Notes under the pieces: model-generated
Seen by the model: only the letters and a program-made list of their open reading frames with translations
What the model was told of the DNA's origin: nothing
The model's database searches: none
Program-made: the position numbers and the translations under genes
NCBI RefSeq assembly: GCF_024213555.1
Contig: NZ_JANAVO010000002.1
Location: 542,269-606,268 of the forward strand
Source of the DNA: Allokutzneria sp. A3M-2-11 16
Lineage (GTDB): Bacteria > Actinomycetota > Actinomycetes > Mycobacteriales > Pseudonocardiaceae
Direction: 5' to 3'
Length of the DNA: 64,000 nucleotides
Shown: positions 34,339 through 43,994 of the stretch, one piece after another
Numbering within the stretch: the stretch's first letter is position 1
Layout of the letters: each line of letters starts with the position of its first letter

Positions 34339-35828
34339 CGGACCGCGCACCCGGACTCCGCGGGCGCGGGCGGCGGGGTGCCGAAGCCGGGCAGCCCGAG
34401 GCTGACGCCGGAGGTCTCCGGGCGGACCCCGGCCTCCCAGTGGTCGCCCGCCCTGGTGCGCCGGTGCGTCAGCAGGTCACCGTCGGCGTTGAGGTGGTGC
34501 GGGGCGCCGTAGGTCACCACGGTCTCCACGATGTCGCCCGGCCGGATCTCCCGGTCCACCGCCGATCCGGTCGGGGTGAAGTGCACCAGCCTGCCGTCCC
34601 TGGCGCGGCCGCTCATCCTGCGGGTCTCGGTGTCCTTGCGGCCCTCGCCCTCGGAGACCAGGACCTCCAGCCTGCGGCCGACGAGCTCCTTGTTCTGCTC
34701 CCAGGACACCGCCTCCTGGACCTCGATCAGGCGCATGTAGCGCTCCTGCACGACGTCCTTGGGCAGCTGCTCGGCCATCTCCGCGGCGGGCGTTCCCGGC
34801 CGCTTGGAGTACTGGAAGGTGAAGGCGCTGGAGAACCGGGACGCGCGCACCACGTCCAGGGTGGCCTGGAAGTCCTCCTCGGTCTCCCCGGGGAAGCCGA
34901 CGATGATGTCGGTGGTGATCGCCGCGTCCGGCATGGCCGCGCGCACCTTGTCGATGATCGAGAGGTAGCGCTCGCTGCGGTAGGAGCGGCGCATCGCCTT
35001 GAGCACGCGGTCCGAACCGGACTGCAGCGGCATGTGCAGCTGGTGGCAGACGTTCGGCGTCTCGGCCATCGCCGCGATCACGTCGTCGGTGAAGTCCTTG
35101 GGGTGCGGGGAGGTGAAGCGCACCCGCTCCAGGCCCTCGATCCCGCCGCAGGCGCGCAGGAGCTTGCCGAAGGCGAAGCGGTCGCCGAACTCCACGCCGT
35201 AGGAGTTGACGTTCTGCCCGAGCAGCGTCACCTCCAGCACGCCCTCGGCGACCAGGGCCTCGACCTCGGCCAGGATCTCGCCGGGACGGCGGTCCTTCTC
35301 CTTGCCGCGCAAGGAGGGGACGATGCAGAAGGTGCAGGTGTTGTTGCAGCCCACCGAGATCGACACCCAGCCGGAGTGCGCGGAGTCGCGGCGCGCGGGC
35401 AGCGCGGAGGGGAAGACCTCCAGCGACTCCAGGATCTCCACCTCGGCCCTGGCGTTGTGCCGGGCGCGGTCCAGCAGCGCGGGCAGCGAGCCGATGTTGT
35501 GCGTGCCGAAGACCACGTCGACCCAGGGCGCTCGCTTGACGATCTCGCCGCGGTCCTTCTGCGCCAGACAGCCGCCGACCGCGATCTGCATGTCCGGGTG
35601 CTCCGACTTGACCGGGCGCAGGTGGCCCAGGTTCCCGTAGAGGCGGTTGTCCGCGTTCTCCCGCACCGCGCAGGTGTTGAACACCACCACGTCGGCCACG
35701 TCCTCGTCACCGGCCCGGACGTACCCGGCGTCCTCCAGCAGCCCCGACAGGCGCTCGGAGTCGTGCACGTTCATCTGGCAGCCGTACGTGCGGATCGCGT
35801 AGGTGCGTGGGTCCTGCAGCGTGCTCAC
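34335..35828 (-). CDS. miaB: tRNA-2-methylthio-N6-dimethylallyladenosine synthase
   Basis: 497 residues from GTG 35828 ([25 protein letters not shown]). N-terminal UPF0004 domain with three cluster cysteines ([21 protein letters not shown]), radical SAM motif [20 protein letters not shown] (CxxxCxxC), [10 protein letters not shown], and a C-terminal TRAM domain ([12 protein letters not shown] to [15 protein letters not shown]). MiaB adds the methylthio group to i6A37 made by MiaA (22044-22940). The ATG at 35858 is less likely because the GTG matches the family start. Confidence 0.96.
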   Translation of the reverse strand: MSTLQDPRTYAIRTYGCQMNVHDSERLSGLLEDAGYVRAGDEDVADVVVFNTCAVRENADNRLYGNLGHLRPVKSEHPDMQIAVGGCLAQKDRGEIVKRAPWVDVVFGTHNIGSLPALLDRARHNARAEVEILESLEVFPSALPARRDSAHSGWVSISVGCNNTCTFCIVPSLRGKEKDRRPGEILAEVEALVAEGVLEVTLLGQNVNSYGVEFGDRFAFGKLLRACGGIEGLERVRFTSPHPKDFTDDVIAAMAETPNVCHQLHMPLQSGSDRVLKAMRRSYRSERYLSIIDKVRAAMPDAAITTDIIVGFPGETEEDFQATLDVVRASRFSSAFTFQYSKRPGTPAAEMAEQLPKDVVQERYMRLIEVQEAVSWEQNKELVGRRLEVLVSEGEGRKDTETRRMSGRARDGRLVHFTPTGSAVDREIRPGDIVETVVTYGAPHHLNADGDLLTHRRTRAGDHWEAGVRPETSGVSLGLPGFGTPPPAPAESGCAVR

Positions 35829-36063
35829 TTCGTCACCATATCCCCTGGTCAGCGGCAATCCCCAGCTCGGGCCACGAGGGGGTGCCCTCCGGCCATGGTA
35901 GGCACCGCCGCCGCACCGGCCCGCACCAGGCGGTCAGCGCCGTACAAGACGGTGAGCGTGTCCAGGCGATTCGCCCGCTGCCACCACCGCACCCGGGCGC
36001 CACCGCGTTTCACCGAAGTCGTGATTGATCTGGAATTGATGTTCCGCTCCGGACTGGCACCAT

Positions 36064-37023
36064 GTGCGAGTGCTTCGGAGGAGAACGCTCACGGCCCTCG
36101 TCCTCGTCGCGGCGAGCGTGCTCGTCGGCTGCCAGGCGGGTTTCGGCGACCTGCGGCTGAAGGTGGCGGCGGGCTCCCGCGGCGGCGTCTACTACGGGCT
36201 GAGCAACACGCTGGCCACGGTCTGGGGCCGCCACCTGGCGATCAGACCGCCGGAGGTGCTGGCCACCGAGGGCTCGGTGGACAACCTGAAGATGCTGCGC
36301 GAGGGGCGTGCGCAGGTCGGCTTCTCCCAGGGCGACACCGCCTCCGACGAGTTCGCGCGCGAGGCGACCAACCCGACGCTCGCGGGCAACGGGCTGCGCG
36401 CGCTGACCCGGATGCACGACGACTACCTGCAGCTCGTGGTGCGCGCGGACTCGCCCGTGCGCAAGGTCTCCGACCTGCGCGGCAAGCGGGTCTCGATCGG
36501 CGCGATGAACTCCGGCGTCCAGGTCATCGCGCAGCGCGTGCTGGACGCGGCGAAGGTGCGCGTGGAGAAGGACCTCGTCGCGGTGCAGTACGGCGTCGCC
36601 GACTCCGCGACGGCACTGCGCGAGGGCCGGATCGACGCGTTCTTCTGGTCCGGTGGCCTGCCGACGGACGCGGTGACCGCGCTGTCGAAGGCGGTCAAAC
36701 TGCGCATGATCGATCTCTCGGACGTGCTGCCGGACCTGCGCAAGCGCTACCCCGGCTACGGCGCGGCCAGCCTGCCCGCGTCCACCTACGACCTCGCGTC
36801 CGGGCCGGTGGTCACCCTGGTGGTGCGCAACTTCCTGGTGGTGACCGCCTCGATGCCCGACGACATCGCCGAGGCGCTGACCCGCAGCGTCTACGCCTCG
36901 CTGCCGGACCTCGTGGGCGCGAACTCGGCGGCCCGCACCATCGACGTCCGCGGAGCGGTGGAGACCGAGCCGCTGCCGCTGCACCCCGGCGCGATCAACT
37001 ACTACCGCACGGTGAAGCTCTAG
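36064..37023 (+). CDS. TAXI-family solute-binding lipoprotein
   Basis: 319 residues from GTG 36064. Signal and lipobox TLTALVLVAASVLVGCQAG. The TAXI (TRAP-associated extracytoplasmic immunogenic) domain shows KVAAGSRGGVYYGLSNTLA, VLATEGSVDNLKMLREGRAQVGFSQGDTA, LRGKRVSIGAMNSGVQVIAQRVL and DAFFWSGGLPTDAVTAL. TAXI proteins bind small acids such as glutamate for TRAP transporters. No TRAP membrane genes are in the window, but the gluRK/gluABCD genes follow, so it may act as a sensor partner of the GluK-like kinase; that is inference. Convergent with that kinase gene, with palindromic element copy 2 between. Confidence 0.88.
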   Translation: MRVLRRRTLTALVLVAASVLVGCQAGFGDLRLKVAAGSRGGVYYGLSNTLATVWGRHLAIRPPEVLATEGSVDNLKMLREGRAQVGFSQGDTASDEFAREATNPTLAGNGLRALTRMHDDYLQLVVRADSPVRKVSDLRGKRVSIGAMNSGVQVIAQRVLDAAKVRVEKDLVAVQYGVADSATALREGRIDAFFWSGGLPTDAVTALSKAVKLRMIDLSDVLPDLRKRYPGYGAASLPASTYDLASGPVVTLVVRNFLVVTASMPDDIAEALTRSVYASLPDLVGANSAARTIDVRGAVETEPLPLHPGAINYYRTVKL

Positions 37024-37037
37024 CCCCCGGGTTCGCC

Positions 37038-37158
37038 GGTCTTCAAGTACCGCGAACCCCCGCCACAGCGGTCGCAAACCGCCCCCAACCCTGGCGCGGC
37101 CGCGAGGTATGCCGTGGTTAGCGATCGCCGGAGCCGGGGTGGGGCGTACTTGAAGACC
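37038..37158. repeat. Palindromic intergenic element, copy 2
   Basis: 121 bp with perfect 13-14 bp termini GGTCTTCAAGTAC (37038-37050) and GTACTTGAAGACC (37146-37158). Inner arms AGCGGTCGCAAACC and GGTTAGCGATCGCC pair imperfectly; the centre has diverged from the other copies. Located between convergent TAXI and gluK-like genes. Confidence 0.85.
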
Positions 37159-37188
37159 GTCAAACCACCGCGGTGATATTCGGGGCGG

Positions 37189-38589
37189 CTAACGGATCGA
37201 GCGCTCCGGCGGGGCGAGCGGCATGGTCACCACGACCTTGAGGCCGCCGCCCTTGGGCAGCTCCAGCCGGACGTTGCCGTCCACCCGCGCGACGATCCGG
37301 GTCACGATCGCCAGTCCGAGCCCGGAGCCGGGCACGTTCTGGTGGCTCGGGCTGCGCCAGAACCGGTCGGTGGCCCGCTCCAGCTCCTTCGGGCGCAGGC
37401 CGGGGCCCTCGTCGCGGACGCTGACCTCGACCCGGTTGTCGACCCGCCGCGCGCCCACCTCGACCACCGTGCCGTCGGAGGTGAACTTCAGCGCGTTGTC
37501 CAGCAGCGCGTCCAGGATGCCCTCCAGGCCGCGCGGGGTGAGCATCGCCACGAGGTCGGTCTCGCCGGTCTGCACCAGCTCGACGTGGCGCGAGTCGGCG
37601 ACGGCGCTCCACGCCTGCAACCGCTCGATGATGATGTCGTCCACGTCGATCGGCACCGGGTCCAGCGAGCTCGCCTCGGCCCGCGCCATCACCAGCAGCT
37701 CGTCCAGCAGCCGGTTCAGCCGGTCGGTCTCCTCGATGGCGGCCTCGTGGTGCACCTCCGCCTCGGCGTCGACGTGGCCCTCCAGGTTGCCCAGCCGCAG
37801 CCGCAGCGCGGTGAGCGGGTTGCGCAGCTGGTGCGAGGCGTCGGCGACGAAGGCCCGCTGCGCGGCCAGCACGTCACCGACCGCGGCGGCCATCTGCTCG
37901 AAGGAGCGGGTCAGCATCCGCAGCTCGGGCGGGCCGCCGTTGCCACCCACCGGCTCGACGGGGCGGCCCATGACCAGCGCGGTCACCATCTTCCCGGTGG
38001 CCTCGTCCAGCCGCTGCACGGGTTTGAGGATCCAGCGCACCACCGGCAGCGCGAACAGGATGCCCGCGCCCAGCGCCAGCAGGCTGCCCAGCAGCAGCGC
38101 GCCCCACCAGACCACCACCCGCCCGCGCGCCGACGCCGTCGGCGAGATGATCAGCGCGGCGCCGCGCACCTCGCCGTCGGCCAGCACCGGTGCCGCCAGG
38201 ACCAGTGGTTCCTCGTGCCACGGCAGCATCAGGTCACCGGGCTCGGAGTGCCGCCCGGCCAGCGCCAGCGAGACCCGGTCGATCACCTTCCGGTCGGTCA
38301 GCTCCAGGCCCGGCCGCGAGCGCGCGACCACGGTGCCGTCCCGGTCGGTGATGGCCACCGCGATCCGGTAGACCTCGTCGTAGCGGCGCAGCTCGCGCTC
38401 GATCACCGAGGGCTGGTCGTCGATGATCGGCCGCTGGGCCAGCGAGGCGAACCGGGTGACGTCGGTCAGCCGGTCCAGGAACAGCCGCTGCTGCTCGGCG
38501 CCCGCGACGGTGGCGGCGAGCGGCACACCCAGCCCGGCGAGCACCAGCACCAGCAGGGACAGCACCGTCGTCAGCAACCGGGAACGCAC
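37189..38589 (-). CDS. gluK: GluK-like sensor histidine kinase
   Basis: 466 residues. N-terminal membrane helix (LLTTVLSLLVLVLAGLGVPLAATV), an extracytoplasmic sensor of about 130 residues, a second helix (VVWWGALLLGSLLALGAGILFALP), a HAMP linker (VRWILKPVQRLDEATGKMV), the HisKA dimerisation box FVADASHQLRNPLTALRLRL (His near residue 252) and the HATPase domain with the N box LDNALKF and the G boxes RDEGPGL and GSGLGLAIV. The gene lies next to gluABCD as GluK does in Streptomyces coelicolor, where GluR-GluK responds to extracellular glutamate. It is 102 bp downstream of the response regulator gene. Confidence 0.82.
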   Translation of the reverse strand: MRSRLLTTVLSLLVLVLAGLGVPLAATVAGAEQQRLFLDRLTDVTRFASLAQRPIIDDQPSVIERELRRYDEVYRIAVAITDRDGTVVARSRPGLELTDRKVIDRVSLALAGRHSEPGDLMLPWHEEPLVLAAPVLADGEVRGAALIISPTASARGRVVVWWGALLLGSLLALGAGILFALPVVRWILKPVQRLDEATGKMVTALVMGRPVEPVGGNGGPPELRMLTRSFEQMAAAVGDVLAAQRAFVADASHQLRNPLTALRLRLGNLEGHVDAEAEVHHEAAIEETDRLNRLLDELLVMARAEASSLDPVPIDVDDIIIERLQAWSAVADSRHVELVQTGETDLVAMLTPRGLEGILDALLDNALKFTSDGTVVEVGARRVDNRVEVSVRDEGPGLRPKELERATDRFWRSPSHQNVPGSGLGLAIVTRIVARVDGNVRLELPKGGGLKVVVTMPLAPPERSIR

Positions 38590-38691
38590 CCGACCACCCT
38601 TCCAGCGGCACCCACTGCCGCGAAACCCTTACCGGAAACCCGAAGCCCGGTGCACGTACACCGGATCGGAATGAAGATCCACTCGATCGGG

Positions 38692-39360
38692 TTACCCCGC
38701 CGGGGTCGCCGCGGCCAGCCGGTAGCCCACCCCGCGCACGGTCTCGATCAGGTCCGGGCGGCCGAGCTTGGTGCGCAGCGTGGCCACGTGCACGTCCAGC
38801 GTGCGGTTCACCCCCGACCAGGTGCGTCCCCACACCTCGGAGATGATCCGCTCCCGCGTGCACACCGACCCGCGCGCGGCGACGAGCAGTGCCAGCATCT
38901 GGAACTCCTTGCGGGACAACGCGATCGGCTCCCCCGCTACCCGCACCTCGTGCCGGTTCAGGTGCACCTCGACATCGCCGATCTTGACGACGTCGTCGGT
39001 GCCCGCGTGGCCGCGGCGGCGGCGCACCGCCTGCACCCTGGCCATCAGCTCGCCCACGTCGTAGGGCTTGACCAGGTAGTCGTCCGCGCCCGCGTGCAGC
39101 CCCAGGATCCGGTCGTCGACCTCTCCGCGCGCGGAGACGACGATGATCGCCACATCGCTGGCGGCCCTGATGGCCCGGCACAGCGCGACACCGTCCACAT
39201 CGGGCAGTCCGAGGTCCAGTAAAACCACGTCCACATCGGACAGGCTCTCCAGGACTCCCTTTCCACCCGGAAGACGGGACACCGTCATTCCGCGCCTGGT
39301 GAGGGCCGGTTCCAGCGCCTCGGCGACGCGGTCGTCGTCCTCGACGAGCAGTACCCTCAC
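38692..39360 (-). CDS. gluR: GluR-like OmpR-family response regulator
   Basis: 222 residues from GTG 39360 (VRVLLVEDDDRVAEALEP), with GGGAGG 9 bp upstream; an ATG at 39393 would add 11 residues. Receiver domain with DD (residues 8-9), phosphoacceptor Asp in VVLLDLGLPDVDG and Lys in GADDYLVKPYDVGEL, then a winged-helix output domain (SRKEFQMLALLVAARG, VWGRTWSGVNRTLDVHVATLRTKL). It is divergent from gluA across 141 bp, the arrangement in which GluR activates gluABCD in S. coelicolor. Confidence 0.85.
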   Translation of the reverse strand: MRVLLVEDDDRVAEALEPALTRRGMTVSRLPGGKGVLESLSDVDVVLLDLGLPDVDGVALCRAIRAASDVAIIVVSARGEVDDRILGLHAGADDYLVKPYDVGELMARVQAVRRRRGHAGTDDVVKIGDVEVHLNRHEVRVAGEPIALSRKEFQMLALLVAARGSVCTRERIISEVWGRTWSGVNRTLDVHVATLRTKLGRPDLIETVRGVGYRLAAATPAG

Positions 39361-39501
39361 GGGTGGTACCTCCCTTGAGCCGGTGCGACTCATCCGTGAC
39401 AGAGTTGAGACCCTAAGTCTTGCTCAACCGATCTGGACTCGTGTGGTCGCCCACACCTAGGTTTCCGCCAACTGAATCACCCTTGTCGACGAGGAGCGCC
39501 G
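39361..39501. promoter_or_regulatory. gluR-gluA divergent regulatory region
   Basis: 141 bp between the start codons. GTTGAG (39404-39409) and CTCAAC (39423-39428) form an inverted repeat in its centre; CTTGAGCC at 39374 and CAACTGAAT at 39469 are partial half-sites. A GluR-type response regulator is the natural candidate binder. The gluA ribosome binding site is GAGGAGCG. Confidence 0.45.
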
Positions 39502-40257
<756 letters not shown>

Positions 40258-40327
40258 CCATTGAAGTGACCCGTGGAGGACGCGGGCGGCGTCCGAGAGA
40301 GTCAGCCAAGTCGAAAGAAGGAACCAG

Positions 40328-41158
40328 ATGCGTTTCAGCAAGGGACTGCGGATCGGCGCGGCGGCCGCCGCGCTCGCCGTGCTGGCGGCCTGTGGGGGCG
40401 GCAGCGGTGGTGGATCCGGCCTGGAGGCGCGGGCCAAGAGCGGCAAGCTCGTCGTCGGCATCAAGTTCGACCAGCCCGGCATGGGCCTGAAGACGCCGAC
40501 CGGCTACACCGGCTTCGACGTCGACGTGGCGAAGTACATCGCCAAGGAGCTCGGCCTCGACGAGTCGAAGATCGAGTGGAAGGAAGCGCCCTCCGCGCAG
40601 CGGGAGAACCTGCTGGAGAAGGGGGACGTGGACATGGTCACGGCCACCTACTCCATCACCGAGGACCGCAAGAAGAAGGTCCTCTTCGCGGGCCCGTACC
40701 TGACCCCCGGGCAGGACCTGCTGGTGCGCGCCAACGACACCAGCATCAACAGCCCGGAGAACCTCAACGGCAAGAAGCTGTGCTCGGTCAAGGGCTCCAC
40801 CTCGGCGGCCAAGGTCAACGAGAAGTTCGGCACCCAGGCCGGGCTGCAGGAGTACGGCGGCTACTCGGAGTGCCTGACCGGCCTGGAGAGCGGTGCCATC
40901 GACGCCATCTCCACCGATGACTCCATCCTGGCCGGCTACGCCGCGGCCAACCCCGGCAAGTTCAGGCTGATCGGCAAGCCCTTCACCAAGGAGCTGATCG
41001 GCGTCGGCCTCGCCAAGAGTGACACCAAGGGCCGGGACGCGGTGAACAAGGCGCTGGAGAAGATGATGACCTCCGGTGCCTGGAAGGCCGCGCTGGAGAA
41101 GAACCTCGACAAGTCGGGTTACAAGATCCCCGAGCCGCCGCAGATCACCGAGAAGTGA
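40328..41158 (+). CDS. gluB: Glutamate-binding lipoprotein
   Basis: 276 residues. Lipobox ALAVLAACGGGSGG (Cys near residue 22). The SBP_bac_3 domain reads KLVVGIKFDQPGMGLKTP, GFDVDVAKYIAKELGLDESKIEW, MVTATYSITEDRKKKVLFAGPYL and DAISTDDSILAGYA. Exported and tethered, it delivers glutamate to the GluC/GluD permease. A hairpin follows before gluC, which would keep gluB transcripts in excess, as for many binding proteins. Confidence 0.93.
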   Translation: MRFSKGLRIGAAAAALAVLAACGGGSGGGSGLEARAKSGKLVVGIKFDQPGMGLKTPTGYTGFDVDVAKYIAKELGLDESKIEWKEAPSAQRENLLEKGDVDMVTATYSITEDRKKKVLFAGPYLTPGQDLLVRANDTSINSPENLNGKKLCSVKGSTSAAKVNEKFGTQAGLQEYGGYSECLTGLESGAIDAISTDDSILAGYAAANPGKFRLIGKPFTKELIGVGLAKSDTKGRDAVNKALEKMMTSGAWKAALEKNLDKSGYKIPEPPQITEK

Positions 41159-41177
41159 CGCGGTAGAGGATCGAGTC

Positions 41178-41211
41178 GCGGCGCGCCGGAGGACCACGTC
41201 CGGCGCGCCGC
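41178..41211 (+). terminator. Intra-operon hairpin between gluB and gluC
   Basis: GCGGCGCGCCGGA (41178-41190) and TCCGGCGCGCCGC (41199-41211) form a perfect 13-bp GC-only-rich stem with an 8-nt loop. With gluC starting 51 bp downstream it is likely a partial terminator or 3' stabiliser of gluAB mRNA rather than the operon end. Confidence 0.75.
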
Positions 41212-41262
41212 CCCCGTTGCGGACCGCAGACCTGTTGAAACACGGCTAGGAGAACTCACACC

Positions 41263-41946
41263 GTGGACCTGTTGAGCAAGTACGACGTGCTCGGCGCGTT
41301 CTGGGTCACCGTGCAACTCACCTTCTACTCGGCGGTGGGCGCACTGATCTGGGGCACGATCCTGGCCGGTATGCGGGTCAGCCCCGTACCGCTGATGCGC
41401 GGCATCGGCACCGTGTACGTGAACGTGGTGCGCAACACCCCGCTCACCCTGATCATCATGGGCACGTCCCTCGGTCTGTACTCGACGCTCGGCGTGGTGC
41501 TCACGACCAAGTCCGACAAGGACCTGCTGTTCCTGCCCAGCAACAACTTCTGGCTGGCCGTGCTCGGCTTCGTCGCCTACACCGGCACCTTCGTCTGCGA
41601 GTCGCTGCGCTCGGGCATCAACACGGTCCCGGTCGGCCAGGCCGAGGCGGCGCGGGCGCTGGGCCTGAAGTTCACCCAGACCCTGGGCATCATCGTGCTG
41701 CCGCAGGCGTTCCGCGCGGTGATCGCGCCGCTGGCCAGCGTGTTGATCGCGCTGACCAAGAACACCACCGTGGCCAGCGCCATCGGGGTGGCCGAGGCCG
41801 CCGTGCTGATGTCGAAGATGATCGAGTTCGACTCGCAGTACCTGTTCCTGATCTTCGGGATCATCGCGCTCGGCTTCGTGATCCTGACCCTGCCCACCGG
41901 CCTCTTCCTCGGCGCGGTGGCCAAGAAGGTGGCGGTGAAGCGGTGA
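41263..41946 (+). CDS. gluC: Glutamate ABC transporter permease
   Basis: 227 residues from GTG 41263. Five or so membrane helices (FWVTVQLTFYSAVGALIWGTIL, NFWLAVLGFVAYTGTFVCESL) and the HisM-type EAA loop EAARALGLKFTQTLGIIVLPQAFRAVIAP that contacts the ATPase. The RNTPL motif (VRNTPLTLIIMG) is typical of PAAT permeases. Overlaps gluD by GTGA (41943-41946). Confidence 0.92.
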   Translation: MDLLSKYDVLGAFWVTVQLTFYSAVGALIWGTILAGMRVSPVPLMRGIGTVYVNVVRNTPLTLIIMGTSLGLYSTLGVVLTTKSDKDLLFLPSNNFWLAVLGFVAYTGTFVCESLRSGINTVPVGQAEAARALGLKFTQTLGIIVLPQAFRAVIAPLASVLIALTKNTTVASAIGVAEAAVLMSKMIEFDSQYLFLIFGIIALGFVILTLPTGLFLGAVAKKVAVKR

Positions 41947-42842
41947 GCGCGCCCTCGGTCCTCTACGACGCCCCCGGCCCGAAGGCCAAGACCCGCAACG
42001 TCCTCTACACGGTGCTTTTCGGCCTGGTGCTGGCCGCCGTCGCCTGGTTCACCATCTCCGGACTGGCGGAGAAGGGCCAGCTCGAAGGCGCGAAGTGGTC
42101 TCCGTTCCTGCTCGGCAGCACGTGGACGGAGTACCTGCTCCCGGGTCTGCTCAACACCCTGATCGCGGCCGGGCTGTCGATCGTGATCGCCCTGCCGATC
42201 GGCTTCGTCCTCGGCATCGCCCGGCTCTCCGAGCACAGGTGGATCAGCATGCCTGCCGGCGCGCTGGTGGAGTTCTTCCGCTCGCTGCCCGTGCTGATCC
42301 TGATGATCTTCGCCAACGAGCTGTTCGCCCGGTTCATGGACGTGGACCGCGATGTCCGGCCGCTGGCGGCCGTGGTCACCGGCCTGGTGCTCTACAACGC
42401 CTCGGTGCTCGCCGAGGTGGTCCGGGCGGGCATCCTGTCCCTGCCCAAGGGCCAGAGCGAGGCCTCGATGGCGCTGGGCCTGCGCAAGGGCCAGACGATG
42501 CGGATCATCCTGCTGCCGCAGGCGATCACCGCGATGCTGCCCGCGATCGTCAGCCAGCTCGTGGTCATCCTCAAGGACAGCGCGCTCGGCGGTGCGCTCG
42601 TCGGGTACGCGGAACTGTTCGCCCAGTACCGCTACATCTCCAACAACTACCAGAACCTGATCCCGACGATGATCGTCATCGCGGTCGTCTACATCGTGAT
42701 CAACACGCTGCTGACCACCTTCGCCTCCTGGCTGGAGAAGCGGATGTCCCGCAGGGGCCGTCCGACGGTCGGCGGCGGCCTGGTCGAGGAGCAGGCGCCG
42801 GGCATGGAGTTCACCGGTCTGCGGACCGGCGACAACTTGTAG
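41943..42842 (+). CDS. gluD: Glutamate ABC transporter permease
   Basis: 299 residues, longer than gluC by an N-terminal cytoplasmic leader and a C-terminal tail (SRRGRPTVGGGLVEEQAPGMEF). Membrane helices include VLFGLVLAAVAWFTISGLAE and LLPGLLNTLIAAGLSIVIALPIGFVLGIARL; the FFRSLPVLILMIF and EASMALGLRKGQTMRIILLPQAITAMLP elements mark a PAAT permease. Translation is coupled to gluC by GTGA. Confidence 0.92.
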   Translation: MSAPSVLYDAPGPKAKTRNVLYTVLFGLVLAAVAWFTISGLAEKGQLEGAKWSPFLLGSTWTEYLLPGLLNTLIAAGLSIVIALPIGFVLGIARLSEHRWISMPAGALVEFFRSLPVLILMIFANELFARFMDVDRDVRPLAAVVTGLVLYNASVLAEVVRAGILSLPKGQSEASMALGLRKGQTMRIILLPQAITAMLPAIVSQLVVILKDSALGGALVGYAELFAQYRYISNNYQNLIPTMIVIAVVYIVINTLLTTFASWLEKRMSRRGRPTVGGGLVEEQAPGMEFTGLRTGDNL

Positions 42843-42894
42843 CGCGCTCTCCTCTAGGGTGCTCTGGACCCAGTACGACCCGCGAGGGGGAGAA

Positions 42895-43830
42895 ATGCCC
42901 ATGCACCGTCGGTCCGCATTCGTCGCGGCGGTCGTGATGGGGGTTCTCCCCCTCGCGGCGTGTGGTGGCGGCTCTGAGGAGACTCCGGCGCCCACCGAGG
43001 CCCCGCGGACCTCGGTCACCGACGACGGCTCCGGCTCGCCGACGATCGACAAGATCCGGCAGAACGGGCGCCTGCTCATGGGCACCACCGACAGCCTGCC
43101 CGGGGTGTCGCTGCAGGACCAGGGCAACGGCAAGTACTCCGGCTTCGACACGAAGCTGGCGACCGCCATCGCCAAGGAGATCGGCCTCAAGGACCCGGAC
43201 CCGGTGCGCTACCGCTCCGCGAGCCCGGAGACCCGGTTCAACTCGCTGCGCAGCGGCGACGTGGACCTGGTGGTCGGCGGGATCAAGACCAACCAGCCGC
43301 AGCCGCAGATCTCCTTCGTCGGCCCCTACCTGAAGGTGGCGCAGGACCTGCTGGTCCGCTCCGACAGCGGCATCAGCACGGCCGCCCAGCTGGCCGACAA
43401 GCAGGTGTGCGTGGTCGCGGGGTCGGGCGCGGCGCAGAAGCTGAAGGCCGCGCGGGTGACCCAGAACGTGGTCGAGGAGAACCTGGGCAGCCGCTGCGTC
43501 GAGTCCCTCCAGGCGGGCCGGGTCGCGGCGTTCTCCGCCGACGACGCGGTGCTGCGCGGGTACTCGGAGCAGGCCAAGGGCGCGCTGAAGGTGCTCGGCG
43601 TGAAGCTCACCGACGAGGGCTACTACATCGGCATCCCGGCCCGCGACAAGGAGCTGCGCCGCCAGCTGGAGGCGATGCTGAAGAAGTCCTTCCAGGACGG
43701 CTCCTGGGCGCGGATGTACGGCGAGGTCTACGGCACCGCCGAACCCGCGCCCACTCCCCCCGTCCTGAGCCCGGCCCCCGTCACCACGACGCCCTCCACC
43801 TCCGTCACCACCACCGCGCCCCCGCGCTAA
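42895..43830 (+). CDS. Second glutamate-type binding lipoprotein with Thr/Pro tail
   Basis: 311 residues from ATG 42895 (GGGGGAG upstream). Lipobox MGVLPLAACGGGS. The SBP_bac_3 domain (LLMGTTDSLPGVSLQDQGN, SGFDTKLATAIAKEIGLKDPDPVRY, LVVGGIKTNQPQPQISFVGPYLK) resembles GluB but is clearly diverged, and a C-terminal 35-residue Thr/Pro/Ser tail follows. Only 53 bp separate it from gluD, so it is probably the last gene of the gluABCD operon, giving the transporter two binding proteins or a receptor for the GluK-like kinase. Then comes palindromic element copy 3. Confidence 0.88.
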   Translation: MPMHRRSAFVAAVVMGVLPLAACGGGSEETPAPTEAPRTSVTDDGSGSPTIDKIRQNGRLLMGTTDSLPGVSLQDQGNGKYSGFDTKLATAIAKEIGLKDPDPVRYRSASPETRFNSLRSGDVDLVVGGIKTNQPQPQISFVGPYLKVAQDLLVRSDSGISTAAQLADKQVCVVAGSGAAQKLKAARVTQNVVEENLGSRCVESLQAGRVAAFSADDAVLRGYSEQAKGALKVLGVKLTDEGYYIGIPARDKELRRQLEAMLKKSFQDGSWARMYGEVYGTAEPAPTPPVLSPAPVTTTPSTSVTTTAPPR

Positions 43831-43854
43831 TCCACCTCCGCCAGGTGGTCGGGG

Positions 43855-43979
43855 CGTCTTCAAGTACCACGAACCCCACCTGAAACGGTCGCTAACAGCA
43901 GCTAACCCCCGTCCGCAGAGACGGGGGTTAGCTGCTGTTAGCGACGGCTGGGGCGGGGGTTGGGGGTACTTGAAGACCG
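43855..43979. repeat. Palindromic intergenic element, copy 3 (most perfect)
   Basis: 125 bp. Outer termini CGTCTTCAAGTACC (43855-43868) and GGTACTTGAAGACCG; the inner arms pair without mismatch for 26 bp (43888-43913 with 43920-43945, starting GTCGCTAACAGC) around the 6-nt loop CGCAGA. It separates the convergent second binding protein gene and sdhB. Right arm nearly identical to copy 1. Confidence 0.9.
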
Positions 43980-43994
43980 GCCAACCCCCCGGCG

